Positions 35,128-44,897 of a DNA stretch of 45,892 nucleotides are shown here, in pieces (the first letter of the stretch is position 1; the number at the start of each line of letters is the position of its first letter). Where the stretch lies: contig NZ_CP016199.1 of NCBI RefSeq assembly GCF_002243385.1, positions 217,328 to 263,219 of the forward strand, in the 5' to 3' direction. Made by a program: the position numbers and the translations under genes. The notes beneath the pieces are model-generated. The model was not told the DNA's origin and searched no databases. It saw only the letters and a list, made by a program, of their open reading frames with translations. The stretch is from Mogibacterium pumilum. Lineage in GTDB: Bacteria > Bacillota > Clostridia > Peptostreptococcales > Anaerovoracaceae.

Positions 35128-36222
35128 CTATTTTTCCACAGGAACAACGATTGGCTCTTCCTTCGGATATGCATTCAGTACCTCGCATCCATCTTCTGTA
35201 ATGTAAAGTATGTCTTCAATACGAACACCGATTCCCTCATCATATAGATAGATACCCGGCTCAACGGAGAAGCACTGTCCCGGCTCGATAATCTCGTCAT
35301 TTACAAGGGAAACGTCACCAACCTCGTGATCCTCAAGTCCGATTGAGTGACCGGTTCTGTGTGTGAAGTACTCACCGAAGCCCTTCTCTGTGATGTAGTT
35401 TCTAGCTGCCTTGTCGACATCGCTCATCTTGTTGCCGGGCTTAGCAGCAGCGATCCCTCTCTTGTTAGCCTCGAGAACTATGTTGTAGATTTCTCTCTGT
35501 CTATCGCTAATCTCGCCGATAAATACTGTTCTGGTAATATCTGATGCGTAGTTGTTCCACATGCCACCGATATCGAGTACTACGGACTCTCCGTACTTAC
35601 CCTTACTGTCGTCAGTTACGTGGTGCGGATCTGCTCCGCCCTTACCATATGCTGTGATAGGATCGAATGATAGACCTTGGAATCCAATTTCCTTGCAGAG
35701 CTCGATGCATTTAGCGTTAAGTTCCTTCTCAGTTAGACCCTTTACAACGTAAGGAATTAGCTGATCCATAACCTTGTCGATCTTCTGAGCGGACTCTCTC
35801 ATAAGCTGACGTTCCTTCTCGTCCTTAATCTGTCTAACCTTGTCAACGATTACTGAACCGTTTACGAACTTGCTTCCAGCTCCTAGATCCTGTAGCTTGA
35901 GCAGGAATCTAGCCGGCCAGTTCTTATCAATACCGATAGTCTTGTCCTTCTCAATGAACTTAGCCAAGATTTCAACAGGCTCCTCGATATCATCATAGTA
36001 TGTTAGTGGCACACCAAGATCCTCTGTCTGAGGGAAGAGCTTGTTCAGTACAAGCTGTGTATCTCCATTTACATTGATGTATAGTGCAAGCATTCTCTCT
36101 CCGGGAATGATCCACTTGTCGAGCATGTAGAAGACGCTCACCGGATCAGTGATAATCATCTGCGGCATATCCTGCTCTTTCATCTTTGCAACAACTCTTT
36201 CTAGCTTAGACTTATTAAGCAT
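35128..36222 (-). CDS. pepQ: M24 family Xaa-Pro dipeptidase-like metallopeptidase
   Basis: 364 residues with a creatinase-like N-domain (1-130) and a pita-bread metallo domain holding the five-ligand dinuclear site: Asp in VVLDIGG, Asp in SDITRT, His in HRTGHSIG, Glu in SVEPGIY and Glu in VRIEDI. The family cleaves Xaa-Pro dipeptides or N-terminal Xaa-Pro bonds; the pepQ/pepP division is made here by length. Cytosolic. It begins the pip operon. Confidence 0.88.
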   Translation of the reverse strand: MLNKSKLERVVAKMKEQDMPQMIITDPVSVFYMLDKWIIPGERMLALYINVNGDTQLVLNKLFPQTEDLGVPLTYYDDIEEPVEILAKFIEKDKTIGIDKNWPARFLLKLQDLGAGSKFVNGSVIVDKVRQIKDEKERQLMRESAQKIDKVMDQLIPYVVKGLTEKELNAKCIELCKEIGFQGLSFDPITAYGKGGADPHHVTDDSKGKYGESVVLDIGGMWNNYASDITRTVFIGEISDRQREIYNIVLEANKRGIAAAKPGNKMSDVDKAARNYITEKGFGEYFTHRTGHSIGLEDHEVGDVSLVNDEIIEPGQCFSVEPGIYLYDEGIGVRIEDILYITEDGCEVLNAYPKEEPIVVPVEK

Positions 36223-36423
36223 AATGTTCCTCCATTTCTATTGTCCATTTATGCATGTACAAATATACGTTTATTATACATCTCTAACATGTGATTGAAT
36301 ATACATATGGTAAAAAATAATCAATATTTCTAAATACTTAACCGAATCCACATTCTTTCCCGAAAATCGCAGTATTTCGAAGACTTCGGGTTGTTAAAAC
36401 ACTTTTTTCCGTGACACAGCTCC

Positions 36424-38214
36424 TTAAATCGCCCTCGTATATTTCTCGAGCCATGCGAGTTCTTCGTCATTCATATAAGGTGAAAGCTTTTCGAAGCACG
36501 CTTTGTGATATTCGTTGAGCCATTCCTTCTCCGATCTTGTCAGTTCCTCTGGATCGATTCCATCGAGATCAATAGGCACGAAGTTCAGTGTCTCGAAATG
36601 CATGAACTGTCCGTACTTATTCTTCTCGCCGTTTACAGTCAGCAAGTTGTTCTCTATACGGATTCCGAACTCGCCCTCTTCGTAGATTCCCGGCTCGTCA
36701 GTCACCATCATGCCTGGCTCAAACTGATGATGCTCATTCTTGGAAGGAACGATATACCAGCGGAAACCTGTTGGTGGCTCATGGATACTTCCTAGATATC
36801 CGAAGCCGTGTCCAGTTCCGCACTGGAAGTCCTTGTTCAAATCCCAGATTGGCTGTCTAGCGAGTACATCGAGTGACCAGCCGTGATTTCCATAGAGGAA
36901 ATTCGCTGCCGATAGGTGCTGCATAGCTCTGTATACCGCTGTGTAATACCTCTTCATCTCCTTGCTGATTGAGCCGAGAACTGTAGTTCTAGTGATATCA
37001 GTCGAGCCTTCGAGATATCCACCGCCTGTATCTGAGAGAAGCATCTGTCCGCCTTCTAGCTGTACGTCTGACTCTGGAGTTGGCGAGTAATGCATCATCG
37101 CAGCATGTGCGCCAAATGCATGAAGCGGTTCAAAGGAGTCTCGGATGTAGCCCTCCTGCTCGCTTCTAAACTGTGTCAGTTTCTCGGAAGCGCTGAGCTC
37201 GGTGATCTTCATCTTATCGTAGTTATTCTTAACCCAGCAGATAAATTTAGTGAGCGCCACGCTGTCCTTGAGCTCGGCATTTCTGACATTCTTAATCTCG
37301 ACATCATTCTTGATTGCCTTCATCAGAATTGTTGGATTTACACCCTGCACAACCTTGCATGGGAGATTCTTGTAGAGAGCATAGTTCATCTTCATAGGAT
37401 CGATAAGAGCAGTTGCACTTGCATCAACCTGCTTCGCATCCTCATATATATCGTTGTATGGATGAACACTCACGTTGTTCTCAGCGAGCATCTTGCGTAG
37501 GTCGTCGTTTAGTTTTTTCTCATCTACATAGAGATCCGCACTGTCTTCTCTAACAATTACGTACGCTAGGACGAGCGGGAAGAAATCGATATCGTTACCA
37601 CGCATGTTCAGAAGCCACGCTACATCGTCAAGGGATGCTACTAGGTGAACATTTGCTCCGACCTTCTTCATCTCTTCACGAACTCTGTTCAGCTTACTTC
37701 CAGTGCTTTCACCGCTATACTTCTCCTCCAGAAACCATGCTGGCTCTTCTGAAAGAGCTGGCCTGTCCTTCCAGATTTCTTCGACAAGCGCCTGCTCGTA
37801 GTCTATTTCTACATTTCTGCCCGCAAGAGCCTCTTCATATGCCTGCCCATCGCCCATGGATAGAACTCTGCCGTCAAATGCGACTTTACCACACTCCGGA
37901 ACCTGCTGTGCAACCCACTCGACAGTTCCCGGAGTGTCGTCCACGAACATCTTCATGAGCTCAACGCCACTTCCCTCACACTCAGTATGAACCTGTGTGA
38001 AATATCTTCCGTCAGTCCATAGTCCAGCCTTGTCCTTAGTGATAGCTACTGTCGCATACGAACCTGAAAAACCTGTGACATATCGTATCACCTTAAAATG
38101 TTCTCCTACATACTCACTCTGATGGAAATCCGCCATCGGAATAACGTATGCGTCTATGCCTCTTTCAGCCATAATTTGTCTTAGCTTAGCAATTCTCTCT
38201 GCACTTTCTGTCAT
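36424..38214 (-). CDS. Aminopeptidase P family protein (long M24B form)
   Basis: The 596-residue enzyme has two creatinase-like N-domains (about 5-135 and 150-300) and a C-terminal pita-bread domain with metal ligands in DTGGGY, STDITRT, GTGHGFGYLG, DEPGIYEEG and IRIENN. This three-domain form matches eukaryotic-type XPNPEP rather than the short E. coli PepP. It cleaves N-terminal Xaa-Pro bonds. It has its own upstream gap of 200 bases to pepQ and probably its own promoter; together with pepQ and pip it makes a proline-peptide degradation set. Confidence 0.92.
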   Translation of the reverse strand: MTESAERIAKLRQIMAERGIDAYVIPMADFHQSEYVGEHFKVIRYVTGFSGSYATVAITKDKAGLWTDGRYFTQVHTECEGSGVELMKMFVDDTPGTVEWVAQQVPECGKVAFDGRVLSMGDGQAYEEALAGRNVEIDYEQALVEEIWKDRPALSEEPAWFLEEKYSGESTGSKLNRVREEMKKVGANVHLVASLDDVAWLLNMRGNDIDFFPLVLAYVIVREDSADLYVDEKKLNDDLRKMLAENNVSVHPYNDIYEDAKQVDASATALIDPMKMNYALYKNLPCKVVQGVNPTILMKAIKNDVEIKNVRNAELKDSVALTKFICWVKNNYDKMKITELSASEKLTQFRSEQEGYIRDSFEPLHAFGAHAAMMHYSPTPESDVQLEGGQMLLSDTGGGYLEGSTDITRTTVLGSISKEMKRYYTAVYRAMQHLSAANFLYGNHGWSLDVLARQPIWDLNKDFQCGTGHGFGYLGSIHEPPTGFRWYIVPSKNEHHQFEPGMMVTDEPGIYEEGEFGIRIENNLLTVNGEKNKYGQFMHFETLNFVPIDLDGIDPEELTRSEKEWLNEYHKACFEKLSPYMNDEELAWLEKYTRAI

Positions 38215-38505
38215 ATCCTCTCCTCTCCTCTATATTAATCTTTTAGGTCATCTTTATTTATATAGAAATAGCTTGTTATCCTAAATTATAACATCGTCTT
38301 CCAATCATTCAATGAAGTTCACATTATTCTCATCTTTTTCCTATATAATAATTATAAGTATATAAAAATATTCACCTTGTAATCGTATTATCATCAACAT
38401 TATCCAAAGATATTGAAAAACGCATCCAAAATACAATTAATTATAACCCGCAAATTAGCAGAACAATGATATGTCAATAAAATGCAATATACGAGGAGGT
38501 ATACC

Positions 38506-39642
38506 ATGATTGAATTTAAGAACGTAAGTAAGTCATTTCATAATGTCCGCGTGCTTAAAGATATTTCCATGACTATTTGCAAGGGCGAACTTACTGTCCT
38601 GATTGGGCCAAGCGGTTGTGGCAAAACGACATTGTTAAAGATGATCAACCGTATGCTTACCCCTACCTCCGGTGAGATTTTCCTTGATAGCAAATGTATG
38701 GATGAGATAGATAAGGTTGAGCTTCGTCGCAGTATGGGATACGTCATCCAGCAGGGCGGACTTCTCCCTCATCTGACTGTTAGAGAAAATATTGAAATTA
38801 TCGAACGACTTGAACATCGTCCGGAAGATGAAGTCGCTGCTCGGACTATACAACTCATGAAGATGGTCTCCATGGATCCAACCGAGTATTTGGATCGTTT
38901 CCCGGGTGAGCTTTCGGGCGGGCAGCAGCAACGTATTGGCGTTGCGCGCGCATTCGCTAATGAACCGGAAATCATACTCTTTGACGAGCCTTTCAGTGCA
39001 CTCGATCCAATTACGCGAAGTGCATTACAGGATCAACTTATTCACATTCAGAGCAACGAAGCAAAGACTATGGTATTTGTTACACACGACATGAGTGAGG
39101 CGATAAAGATTGCCGACCGCATATGCATCTTGAATGAAGGTCGTGTAGTTCAGTTTGATACTCCTGAAAATATCATGAAGTATCCCGCTGACGAGTTTGT
39201 AGAAAGCTTTGTCGGTTTAAACCGCATATGGAGTTCACCAAAGTATATTAAGGTTCAGGATTTTATGATTACGGAGCCGATATCTGTTCGAGAAGATGTT
39301 TCTGCATATAAATGTATTCGTATACTACGTTCACATCATATTGATACCTTGCCTGTAGTAGATTCAGAAGGAACTCTGCTGGGAATAATCGGCAGACAAT
39401 CTTTCCTAAACAGACCGCGACCAAGCTCTAGGGCTCGAGATATCATGTATTCTGCACAACACACCGTGCATCCTGACGAAAATATTTTGGATGTACTCAC
39501 GACTATCAGAGAGACTGACGTGAGCAACCTGCCTGTTATAGATGATAACGGTCGTATAATTGGGCTACTGACCAGCAGTAGGCTCATTGCAACCATGAGT
39601 CAGCAGTTCCTTGACAACATGTCAGAAGAGGAGGTGAAGTAG
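38506..39642 (+). CDS. OpuC/EgtU-type ABC transporter ATPase with CBS domains
   Basis: The 378-residue ATPase has Walker A GPSGCGKT, signature LSGGQQQR, Walker B IILFDEPFSALDP and the H-loop VTHDMSEA, followed by two CBS domains (about 250-375). This is the OpuAA/OpuCA/ProV arrangement, where CBS domains sense ionic strength or nucleotides. ATG 38506 is preceded by GAGGAGG; an earlier in-frame ATG (38482) has no such site. Only two bases separate it from the permease-binding protein fusion. Substrate may be glycine betaine, choline, carnitine or, in the EgtU branch, ergothioneine. Confidence 0.9.
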   Translation: MIEFKNVSKSFHNVRVLKDISMTICKGELTVLIGPSGCGKTTLLKMINRMLTPTSGEIFLDSKCMDEIDKVELRRSMGYVIQQGGLLPHLTVRENIEIIERLEHRPEDEVAARTIQLMKMVSMDPTEYLDRFPGELSGGQQQRIGVARAFANEPEIILFDEPFSALDPITRSALQDQLIHIQSNEAKTMVFVTHDMSEAIKIADRICILNEGRVVQFDTPENIMKYPADEFVESFVGLNRIWSSPKYIKVQDFMITEPISVREDVSAYKCIRILRSHHIDTLPVVDSEGTLLGIIGRQSFLNRPRPSSRARDIMYSAQHTVHPDENILDVLTTIRETDVSNLPVIDDNGRIIGLLTSSRLIATMSQQFLDNMSEEEVK

Positions 39643-39644
39643 TA

Positions 39645-41225
39645 ATGACTACACTATTTTCATATATGGCTCAACACGCCTCTCAAATCTTCGGTTACAC
39701 TATAACCCATATCGAAATGACCTCCATAGCAGTAGGTATCTCGATTCTGATTGGTGTTCCGCTTGGAATCCTAATCGGCTATGTGCACGGTTTAAACCGA
39801 CCGGTTATAGCAATCGCAAATATTGTCCAGGCTATTCCATCTATGGCGTTACTTGGTCTCTGCATTCCTTTACTTGGAATCGGAAGATTGCCTTCTATCG
39901 TCATGGTAATCATATACTCGCTTCTGCCTATAATTAAGAACTCCTACACCGGAATCACTAATATAGATCCGCTGCTGGTAGAGTCTTCTGTTGCTATTGG
40001 TATGACACGTTGGCAGGTTCTTTCACGAGTAAAGCTTCCACTGGCACTGCCTGTCATTATGGCCGGTGTCCGCATCTCTGCCGTCACTGCAGTCGGTACT
40101 ATGACTATGGCTGCTTTTATCGGCGCCGGCGGACTTGGTTACCCGATTTTTGCAGGTATACGAACTGTAAATAATTTGCAGATTCTTTCCGGTGCTATTC
40201 CGGCATGCTTGCTGGCTCTACTTGTCGATTTTCTGATGGGCTTTATCGAAAAGCTGTTAACGCCAATCAGTCTTCAGAAATCATTTCATGGTCGTAAGCG
40301 TTCAATAAACCTAGCCGCACGCAGAAGAAGAATAAAAATAGCAATAGGGAGTTTTATCATCATAATAATCTGCCTTGTCGGTACACGAATAATCGGAAAT
40401 TACAAGTACAATAGCAAAGAACTCATATTGGCCGGCAAAGACTATACAGAGCAGTCTATCTTAATGAACCTTTATGCCGACTATATTGAGGATAAGACAG
40501 ATATAAAAGTCACTCGCAAATCCAACCTCGGAGGTAGCCAGGTTGCCTATCAGGCGATTAAAAGTCGTGAGATAGATATGTATATCGACTATACAGGAAC
40601 GATATATGGAAGTATCTATAAGCATTCCGGAGAGACGGATATGCAGAAAGTCTATGAGCAGTGTGTTCATGATTATGCCAAAGATAATGTAACCGTTCTT
40701 AACCAGTGCAACTGTAACAACACCTACGCACTGGCGGTACGACCGGATACAGCCAAAAACTATGGACTCAAAACATTAGCTGATTTAAACCGTGTTTCAA
40801 AAGAATTGCGTCTCGGAAGCACAATAGAATTTCAGAACCGCAATGATACTATGGCGGCACTTCGAAAGAGATACAATATGAGCTTCAAGAGTATGACAGC
40901 AATAGATGGTTCTCCTCGCTTCACTGCAATGATGAACAACAAAGTTGATGTTATCGATGCATGGACTACTGACGGCATGCTCAAAAAATTTGATATCGTA
41001 ATACTGGAAGATTCAGATCAGGTTTTCCCGCCATATTATGTTGTTCCTTGTATACGAAATGAGGTATTATCAAAACACCCAGAGCTCAAGAAGCTAGTCA
41101 ACGAGCTGTCACCGCTCTTGACAAACGAGGTGATGATTGAGTTGAATTATAAGGTAGACGTTGAAGGCAAAGAGCCGGAAGCTGTTGCACGAGAGTGGCT
41201 CACAAGTCAAGGTCTAATCCGTTAA
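39645..41225 (+). CDS. Permease-substrate-binding protein fusion of an OpuC/EgtU-type transporter
   Basis: 526 residues. Residues 1-205 are the permease with the inner-membrane EAA-like loop (VESSVAIGMTRWQVLSRVKL). After a transmembrane helix (about 233-250) the substrate-binding protein is fused (258-526), beginning LILAGKDYTEQSIL, with SREIDMYIDYTG, a DVIDAWTTDG hinge and FPPYYVVP. Fusions of this kind occur for quaternary-amine importers and for the ergothioneine importer EgtUBC of pneumococci. I cannot separate these by eye as the aromatic cage is not decisive. Co-transcribed with the ATPase. Confidence 0.88.
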   Translation: MTTLFSYMAQHASQIFGYTITHIEMTSIAVGISILIGVPLGILIGYVHGLNRPVIAIANIVQAIPSMALLGLCIPLLGIGRLPSIVMVIIYSLLPIIKNSYTGITNIDPLLVESSVAIGMTRWQVLSRVKLPLALPVIMAGVRISAVTAVGTMTMAAFIGAGGLGYPIFAGIRTVNNLQILSGAIPACLLALLVDFLMGFIEKLLTPISLQKSFHGRKRSINLAARRRRIKIAIGSFIIIIICLVGTRIIGNYKYNSKELILAGKDYTEQSILMNLYADYIEDKTDIKVTRKSNLGGSQVAYQAIKSREIDMYIDYTGTIYGSIYKHSGETDMQKVYEQCVHDYAKDNVTVLNQCNCNNTYALAVRPDTAKNYGLKTLADLNRVSKELRLGSTIEFQNRNDTMAALRKRYNMSFKSMTAIDGSPRFTAMMNNKVDVIDAWTTDGMLKKFDIVILEDSDQVFPPYYVVPCIRNEVLSKHPELKKLVNELSPLLTNEVMIELNYKVDVEGKEPEAVAREWLTSQGLIR

Positions 41226-41238
41226 CAACGAGGTATTT

Positions 41239-41871
41239 ATGATTTTAGACATTATGATCATAGTTGTTTTTTTAATATGCGCGCTTCGCGGAAAGTCACA
41301 GGGCTTCCTCGAATCTCTCGTCAGACTAGCTGCTATTTCTGGTGGAGTTATAATCGGCATCCTAAACACCGATAGGATCAGGTCACTGCTCTTTACGCTG
41401 CCTATTGATGATTTTATGAAGGGCAAGCTCACCAAGAAGTTCAACGGTCAGGAGATAGACTTACTGCAGTTCATCCCTAAAGTTCTGCGCACTAAGTTCG
41501 AAGCGTTTGGGCTCGATGGCATTACGACCACTGTAAATAGATTTACTAACCTATCTATTACTATCATCTCCTTCTCGGTGATAGTCGGACTAGTGTGGAT
41601 TATTTCTACATTTATAAGAAGGCGGATTATGCGCGGAAGAAAGAGTAAAAATCTGCTAGGCACGGTCGACTCGAGCATCGGTCTACTGTTCGGGGCTATT
41701 AAAGGAGCGATCATCATCTGCTTGTTCCTAGCCCTTATGTTCCCACTCACAGCGCTGTTTGCACCTCAACATATTCACACGCTAAACGAGCAGCTCAACA
41801 ACTCGTACATTGCAGGTTATCTTTATGATATTAACCCATTAATTTACTTTATGCGAAGGCTATATATTTAA
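41239..41871 (+). CDS. CvpA family membrane protein
   Basis: 210 residues with four predicted membrane segments and the CvpA start pattern MILDIMIIVVFLICALRGKS. The family was named for colicin V production and its members are implicated in envelope integrity; the molecular role is not settled. It lies 13 bases after the transporter gene, so it is probably in that operon. A terminator follows at 41883-41922. Confidence 0.8.
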   Translation: MILDIMIIVVFLICALRGKSQGFLESLVRLAAISGGVIIGILNTDRIRSLLFTLPIDDFMKGKLTKKFNGQEIDLLQFIPKVLRTKFEAFGLDGITTTVNRFTNLSITIISFSVIVGLVWIISTFIRRRIMRGRKSKNLLGTVDSSIGLLFGAIKGAIIICLFLALMFPLTALFAPQHIHTLNEQLNNSYIAGYLYDINPLIYFMRRLYI

Positions 41872-41882
41872 CATTTCTATAA

Positions 41883-41922
41883 AAAAGCATGACACAAAAT
41901 AAACTTTTGATGTCGTGCTTTT
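41883..41922 (+). terminator. Terminator of the transporter-cvpA operon
   Basis: AAAAGCATGACA (41883-41894) pairs with TGTCGTGCTTTT (41911-41922) with one G-U pair; the plus-strand tail is T-rich. Confidence 0.8.
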
Positions 41923-41974
41923 GTTCATTGATTGCAATGTTTTACTATGCTATATTTTGAGTATATTCAATGTA

Positions 41975-41980
41975 TATAAT
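41975..41980 (+). promoter_or_regulatory. -10 element of the gcv operon
   Basis: TATAAT at 41975-41980, with no good -35 at 16-18 bases. The 80-base leader is too short for a glycine riboswitch and I see none of its conserved core. Confidence 0.45.
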
Positions 41981-42006
41981 CGAAAACACTCAAGGAGGTA
42001 GTCTTG

Positions 42007-43095
42007 ATGGATAAGAAAACACCACTATATGATACCCATGTTAAATACGGTGGTAAAATCGTACCATTTGGCGGATTTTTACTCCCGATTCAGTATGAGT
42101 CAGGTATCAAACAGGAACACATGGCAGTTCGTACAGCATGCGGTCTATTCGATGTATCCCACATGGGAGAGATTATCGTAAGCGGCCCTAAATCTGTTGA
42201 ATATCTTAACTACGTACTAACTAATGATTTCACTGACCTCGGAGTTGGTCAGGCTAGATATAGCCCGATGTGCAATGAGCATGGTGGAACTGTAGATGAC
42301 CTAATCGTGTATAAGCGTGACGAAGACGACTATTTCGTAGTTGTAAATGCAGCTAATACAGAAAAAGACTTCGCTTGGATGGTTGATCACAAGATTGATG
42401 GTGTTGAAATCGTAAACGCTTCCGATGACTGGGGTCAGCTCGCTCTTCAAGGACCTAAAGCAGGTGCTATTCTCGCTAAAGTTGCTGATCCAGCGCTCAT
42501 TCCTGCAGGTTACTACACAGCTAACTTCGATGGTTCTATTCAGGGAATCCCTTGTGTTCTATCCAGAACTGGATACACAGGTGAGGACGGATTCGAAATC
42601 TACATGCCAGCAGACAAGGCTGTAGATATATGGGAAATCCTAATAGAAGCAGGTAAGGAAGACGGCTTGATTCCTTGTGGACTCGGAGCTCGCGACACAC
42701 TCCGTATGGAAGCAGCAATGCCGCTATACGGGCACGATATGAACGATGATATTTCACCTAAAATCGCAGGTCTTGGTTTTGCAATCAAGATGGACAAGCC
42801 TGATTTCATCGGCAAGGCTGCAATCGAAGCAGCAACTCCACTCAAGGAGAGAAGAGTTGGAATCAAAGTTACTGGCCGCGGAATCATCAGAGAAGAGTGT
42901 GTCGTTTACCGAGATGGCGAGAAGATCGGATATATCACGTCCGGAACATTCCTACCATATCTAAACGGCTCTTACGGAATGGCTATCGTTGACGCCGCAA
43001 AGCGCGAAATCGGTGCCGCTGTTCAGGTAGATGTTCGTGGTCGCAAGATTGATGCGGAAATGGTTAAGCTTCCTTTCTATAAGAGAGAGCAGTAA
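42007..43095 (+). CDS. gcvT: Glycine cleavage system aminomethyltransferase (T protein)
   Basis: Transfers the methylene group from the lipoyl arm of H protein to tetrahydrofolate, releasing ammonia. 362 residues, the usual length; a GGFLLPIQYESG start region, FDVSHMGE, SRTGYTGEDGFE and a C-terminal barrel with TSGTFLPYLNGS are family hallmarks. ATG 42007 with GGAGG eight bases away is preferred over an in-frame TTG at 42004. Cytosolic. First gene of gcvT-gcvH-gcvPA-gcvPB. Confidence 0.96.
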   Translation: MDKKTPLYDTHVKYGGKIVPFGGFLLPIQYESGIKQEHMAVRTACGLFDVSHMGEIIVSGPKSVEYLNYVLTNDFTDLGVGQARYSPMCNEHGGTVDDLIVYKRDEDDYFVVVNAANTEKDFAWMVDHKIDGVEIVNASDDWGQLALQGPKAGAILAKVADPALIPAGYYTANFDGSIQGIPCVLSRTGYTGEDGFEIYMPADKAVDIWEILIEAGKEDGLIPCGLGARDTLRMEAAMPLYGHDMNDDISPKIAGLGFAIKMDKPDFIGKAAIEAATPLKERRVGIKVTGRGIIREECVVYRDGEKIGYITSGTFLPYLNGSYGMAIVDAAKREIGAAVQVDVRGRKIDAEMVKLPFYKREQ

Positions 43096-43159
43096 GCCAA
43101 TCTGTACTTGTTAAAAATGATATTTTATAACTAAATCACATATACAAAGGAGAAATAAA

Positions 43160-43531
43160 ATGGCAGATTTAAAGTATTCAAAGTCGCATGAGTGGATTGC
43201 AGAAGAAGATGGTCTATGCGTTATTGGTATTTCTGACTATGCTCAGCATAGCCTTGGTGACATCGTATTCATCAACCTTCCAGAGGTTGACGATGAAGTT
43301 ACAATCGGCGATGCATTCGGTGATATAGAGTCTGTAAAAGCTGTTTCCGACGTGCTATCCCCAGTTACAGGAATCGTTGCTGAAATCAACGAGAGCCTAT
43401 TCGATGCACCTGAGACAATTAACGAGGACGCAACCGGGACTTGGCTAATCAAGGTTAAGGATGTAACTGAGACAGAGGAACTTCTAACTTCAGACGAATA
43501 CGACGCATTTGTAGAGTCGGCAGAAGCATAA
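43160..43531 (+). CDS. gcvH: Glycine cleavage system H protein
   Basis: 123-residue carrier protein. Lys60 in DIESVKAVSDV is the lipoylated residue. It shuttles the aminomethyl group between the P, T and L proteins. An AAAGGAGAA site precedes ATG. Lipoylation genes and the L protein (dihydrolipoyl dehydrogenase) are not in the window. Confidence 0.96.
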   Translation: MADLKYSKSHEWIAEEDGLCVIGISDYAQHSLGDIVFINLPEVDDEVTIGDAFGDIESVKAVSDVLSPVTGIVAEINESLFDAPETINEDATGTWLIKVKDVTETEELLTSDEYDAFVESAEA

Positions 43532-43571
43532 ACCGCATTCACCTTAACACTTTCGTACAAGGAGGTTCAAA

Positions 43572-44897
43572 TTGGGTACCTTTATTCCTAACACTAGAGA
43601 AGAACAGCTCCAGATGCTAAGCGATATCGGCTATAAGGATTGGGAAGATCTATTTAAAGATATCCCCGCTGCCGCTAGAATCAAAGGAGATCTCAACATT
43701 CCGGCAGGCAAGTCTGAGCTAGAGACAGCACAGATTATGGAGAGAATGGCAAACCGCAACGTCGTATACGATTCGATTTTCCGCGGTGCCGGTGCTTATA
43801 ACCACTATATCCCTGCTGCCGTTAACGCAGTAGTAAGCAAAGAGGAGTTCATCACGGCTTATACGCCGTACCAGGCAGAGATCAGCCAGGGAATCCTACA
43901 GTCAATTTTCGAATATCAGACTATGATATGCGAACTTACCGGTATGGATGTTTCAAACGCTTCGCTATATGACGGTGCTTCCGCAGCTGCTGAAGCTTGT
44001 GCGATGACTAAAGATCGTAAGCGTAGCACTATATACGTATCAGAAACTGTAGATGCTAGAGTGCTTGAAGTAATCAAGACATATTCATTTGGAAGAGATA
44101 CTGAAGTAAAGGTTGTTCCTGCATGCGAGTGCGGTGGCGTTACTGACGTTGAGGCTCTCAAGAGTGTCCTCGCAGAGGATAAGACAGCAGCTTGCTTCCT
44201 GATGCAGTATCCTAACTACTACGGTATCGTAGAAGATGCTGACCAGATTGCTGAAATCGTTCACGAAGCTGGTGCACAGCTAATCATGAGCGTTAACCCT
44301 ATCGCTCTTGGAGTTCTGAAGACTCCTGGCGAAATCGGCGCAGACATCGTTTGTGGTGAGGGACAGCCTCTTGGACTAGGTCTTGCATACGGCGGACCTT
44401 ACCTAGGAATTCTGGCAACTACTGCTAAGAACACTCGTAAGATCGTGGGAAGACTTGTCGGTGAGACAGTTGACTCCCGTGGCGAGCGCGGATTCGTACT
44501 AACTCTACAGGCTAGAGAACAGCACATCCGTAGAGAAAAGGCTAGCAGCAACGTGTGCTCAAACCAGGCTCTCTGTGCACTAAAAGCCGGTGTATACATG
44601 ACAGCTGTTGGTCCTGCTGGGATTAAGCAGGTTGCAACACTTTGCTCATCCAAGGCGCACTATCTGGCTGAAGGACTTGTGAGCGCAGGTCTTTCACTCA
44701 AGTTTGACAAGCCATTCTTCCATGAATTCGTAACAGTTTGCGCTGATGCTAACGCTATCCTCAAGGCACTTGCCGACAAGGGTATTCTTGGAGGGCTAAA
44801 GCTAAGCGACACAGAGATTCTCTGGTGCGCAACTGAGCTCAATACTAAGGAACAGATGGATGAAGTAATCGAAATCGTTAAGGGGGTGAGCAGATAA
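43572..44897 (+). CDS. gcvPA: Glycine dehydrogenase (decarboxylating) subunit 1
   Basis: First half of the split P protein, 441 residues. Start is TTG at 43572 (AAGGAGG six to eight bases before; no in-frame ATG at a sensible place), giving MGTFIPNTREEQ. It pairs with GcvPB to decarboxylate glycine with PLP; this subunit lacks the PLP lysine but forms part of the active site. Its stop overlaps the next ATG (TAATG). Confidence 0.95.
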   Translation: MGTFIPNTREEQLQMLSDIGYKDWEDLFKDIPAAARIKGDLNIPAGKSELETAQIMERMANRNVVYDSIFRGAGAYNHYIPAAVNAVVSKEEFITAYTPYQAEISQGILQSIFEYQTMICELTGMDVSNASLYDGASAAAEACAMTKDRKRSTIYVSETVDARVLEVIKTYSFGRDTEVKVVPACECGGVTDVEALKSVLAEDKTAACFLMQYPNYYGIVEDADQIAEIVHEAGAQLIMSVNPIALGVLKTPGEIGADIVCGEGQPLGLGLAYGGPYLGILATTAKNTRKIVGRLVGETVDSRGERGFVLTLQAREQHIRREKASSNVCSNQALCALKAGVYMTAVGPAGIKQVATLCSSKAHYLAEGLVSAGLSLKFDKPFFHEFVTVCADANAILKALADKGILGGLKLSDTEILWCATELNTKEQMDEVIEIVKGVSR

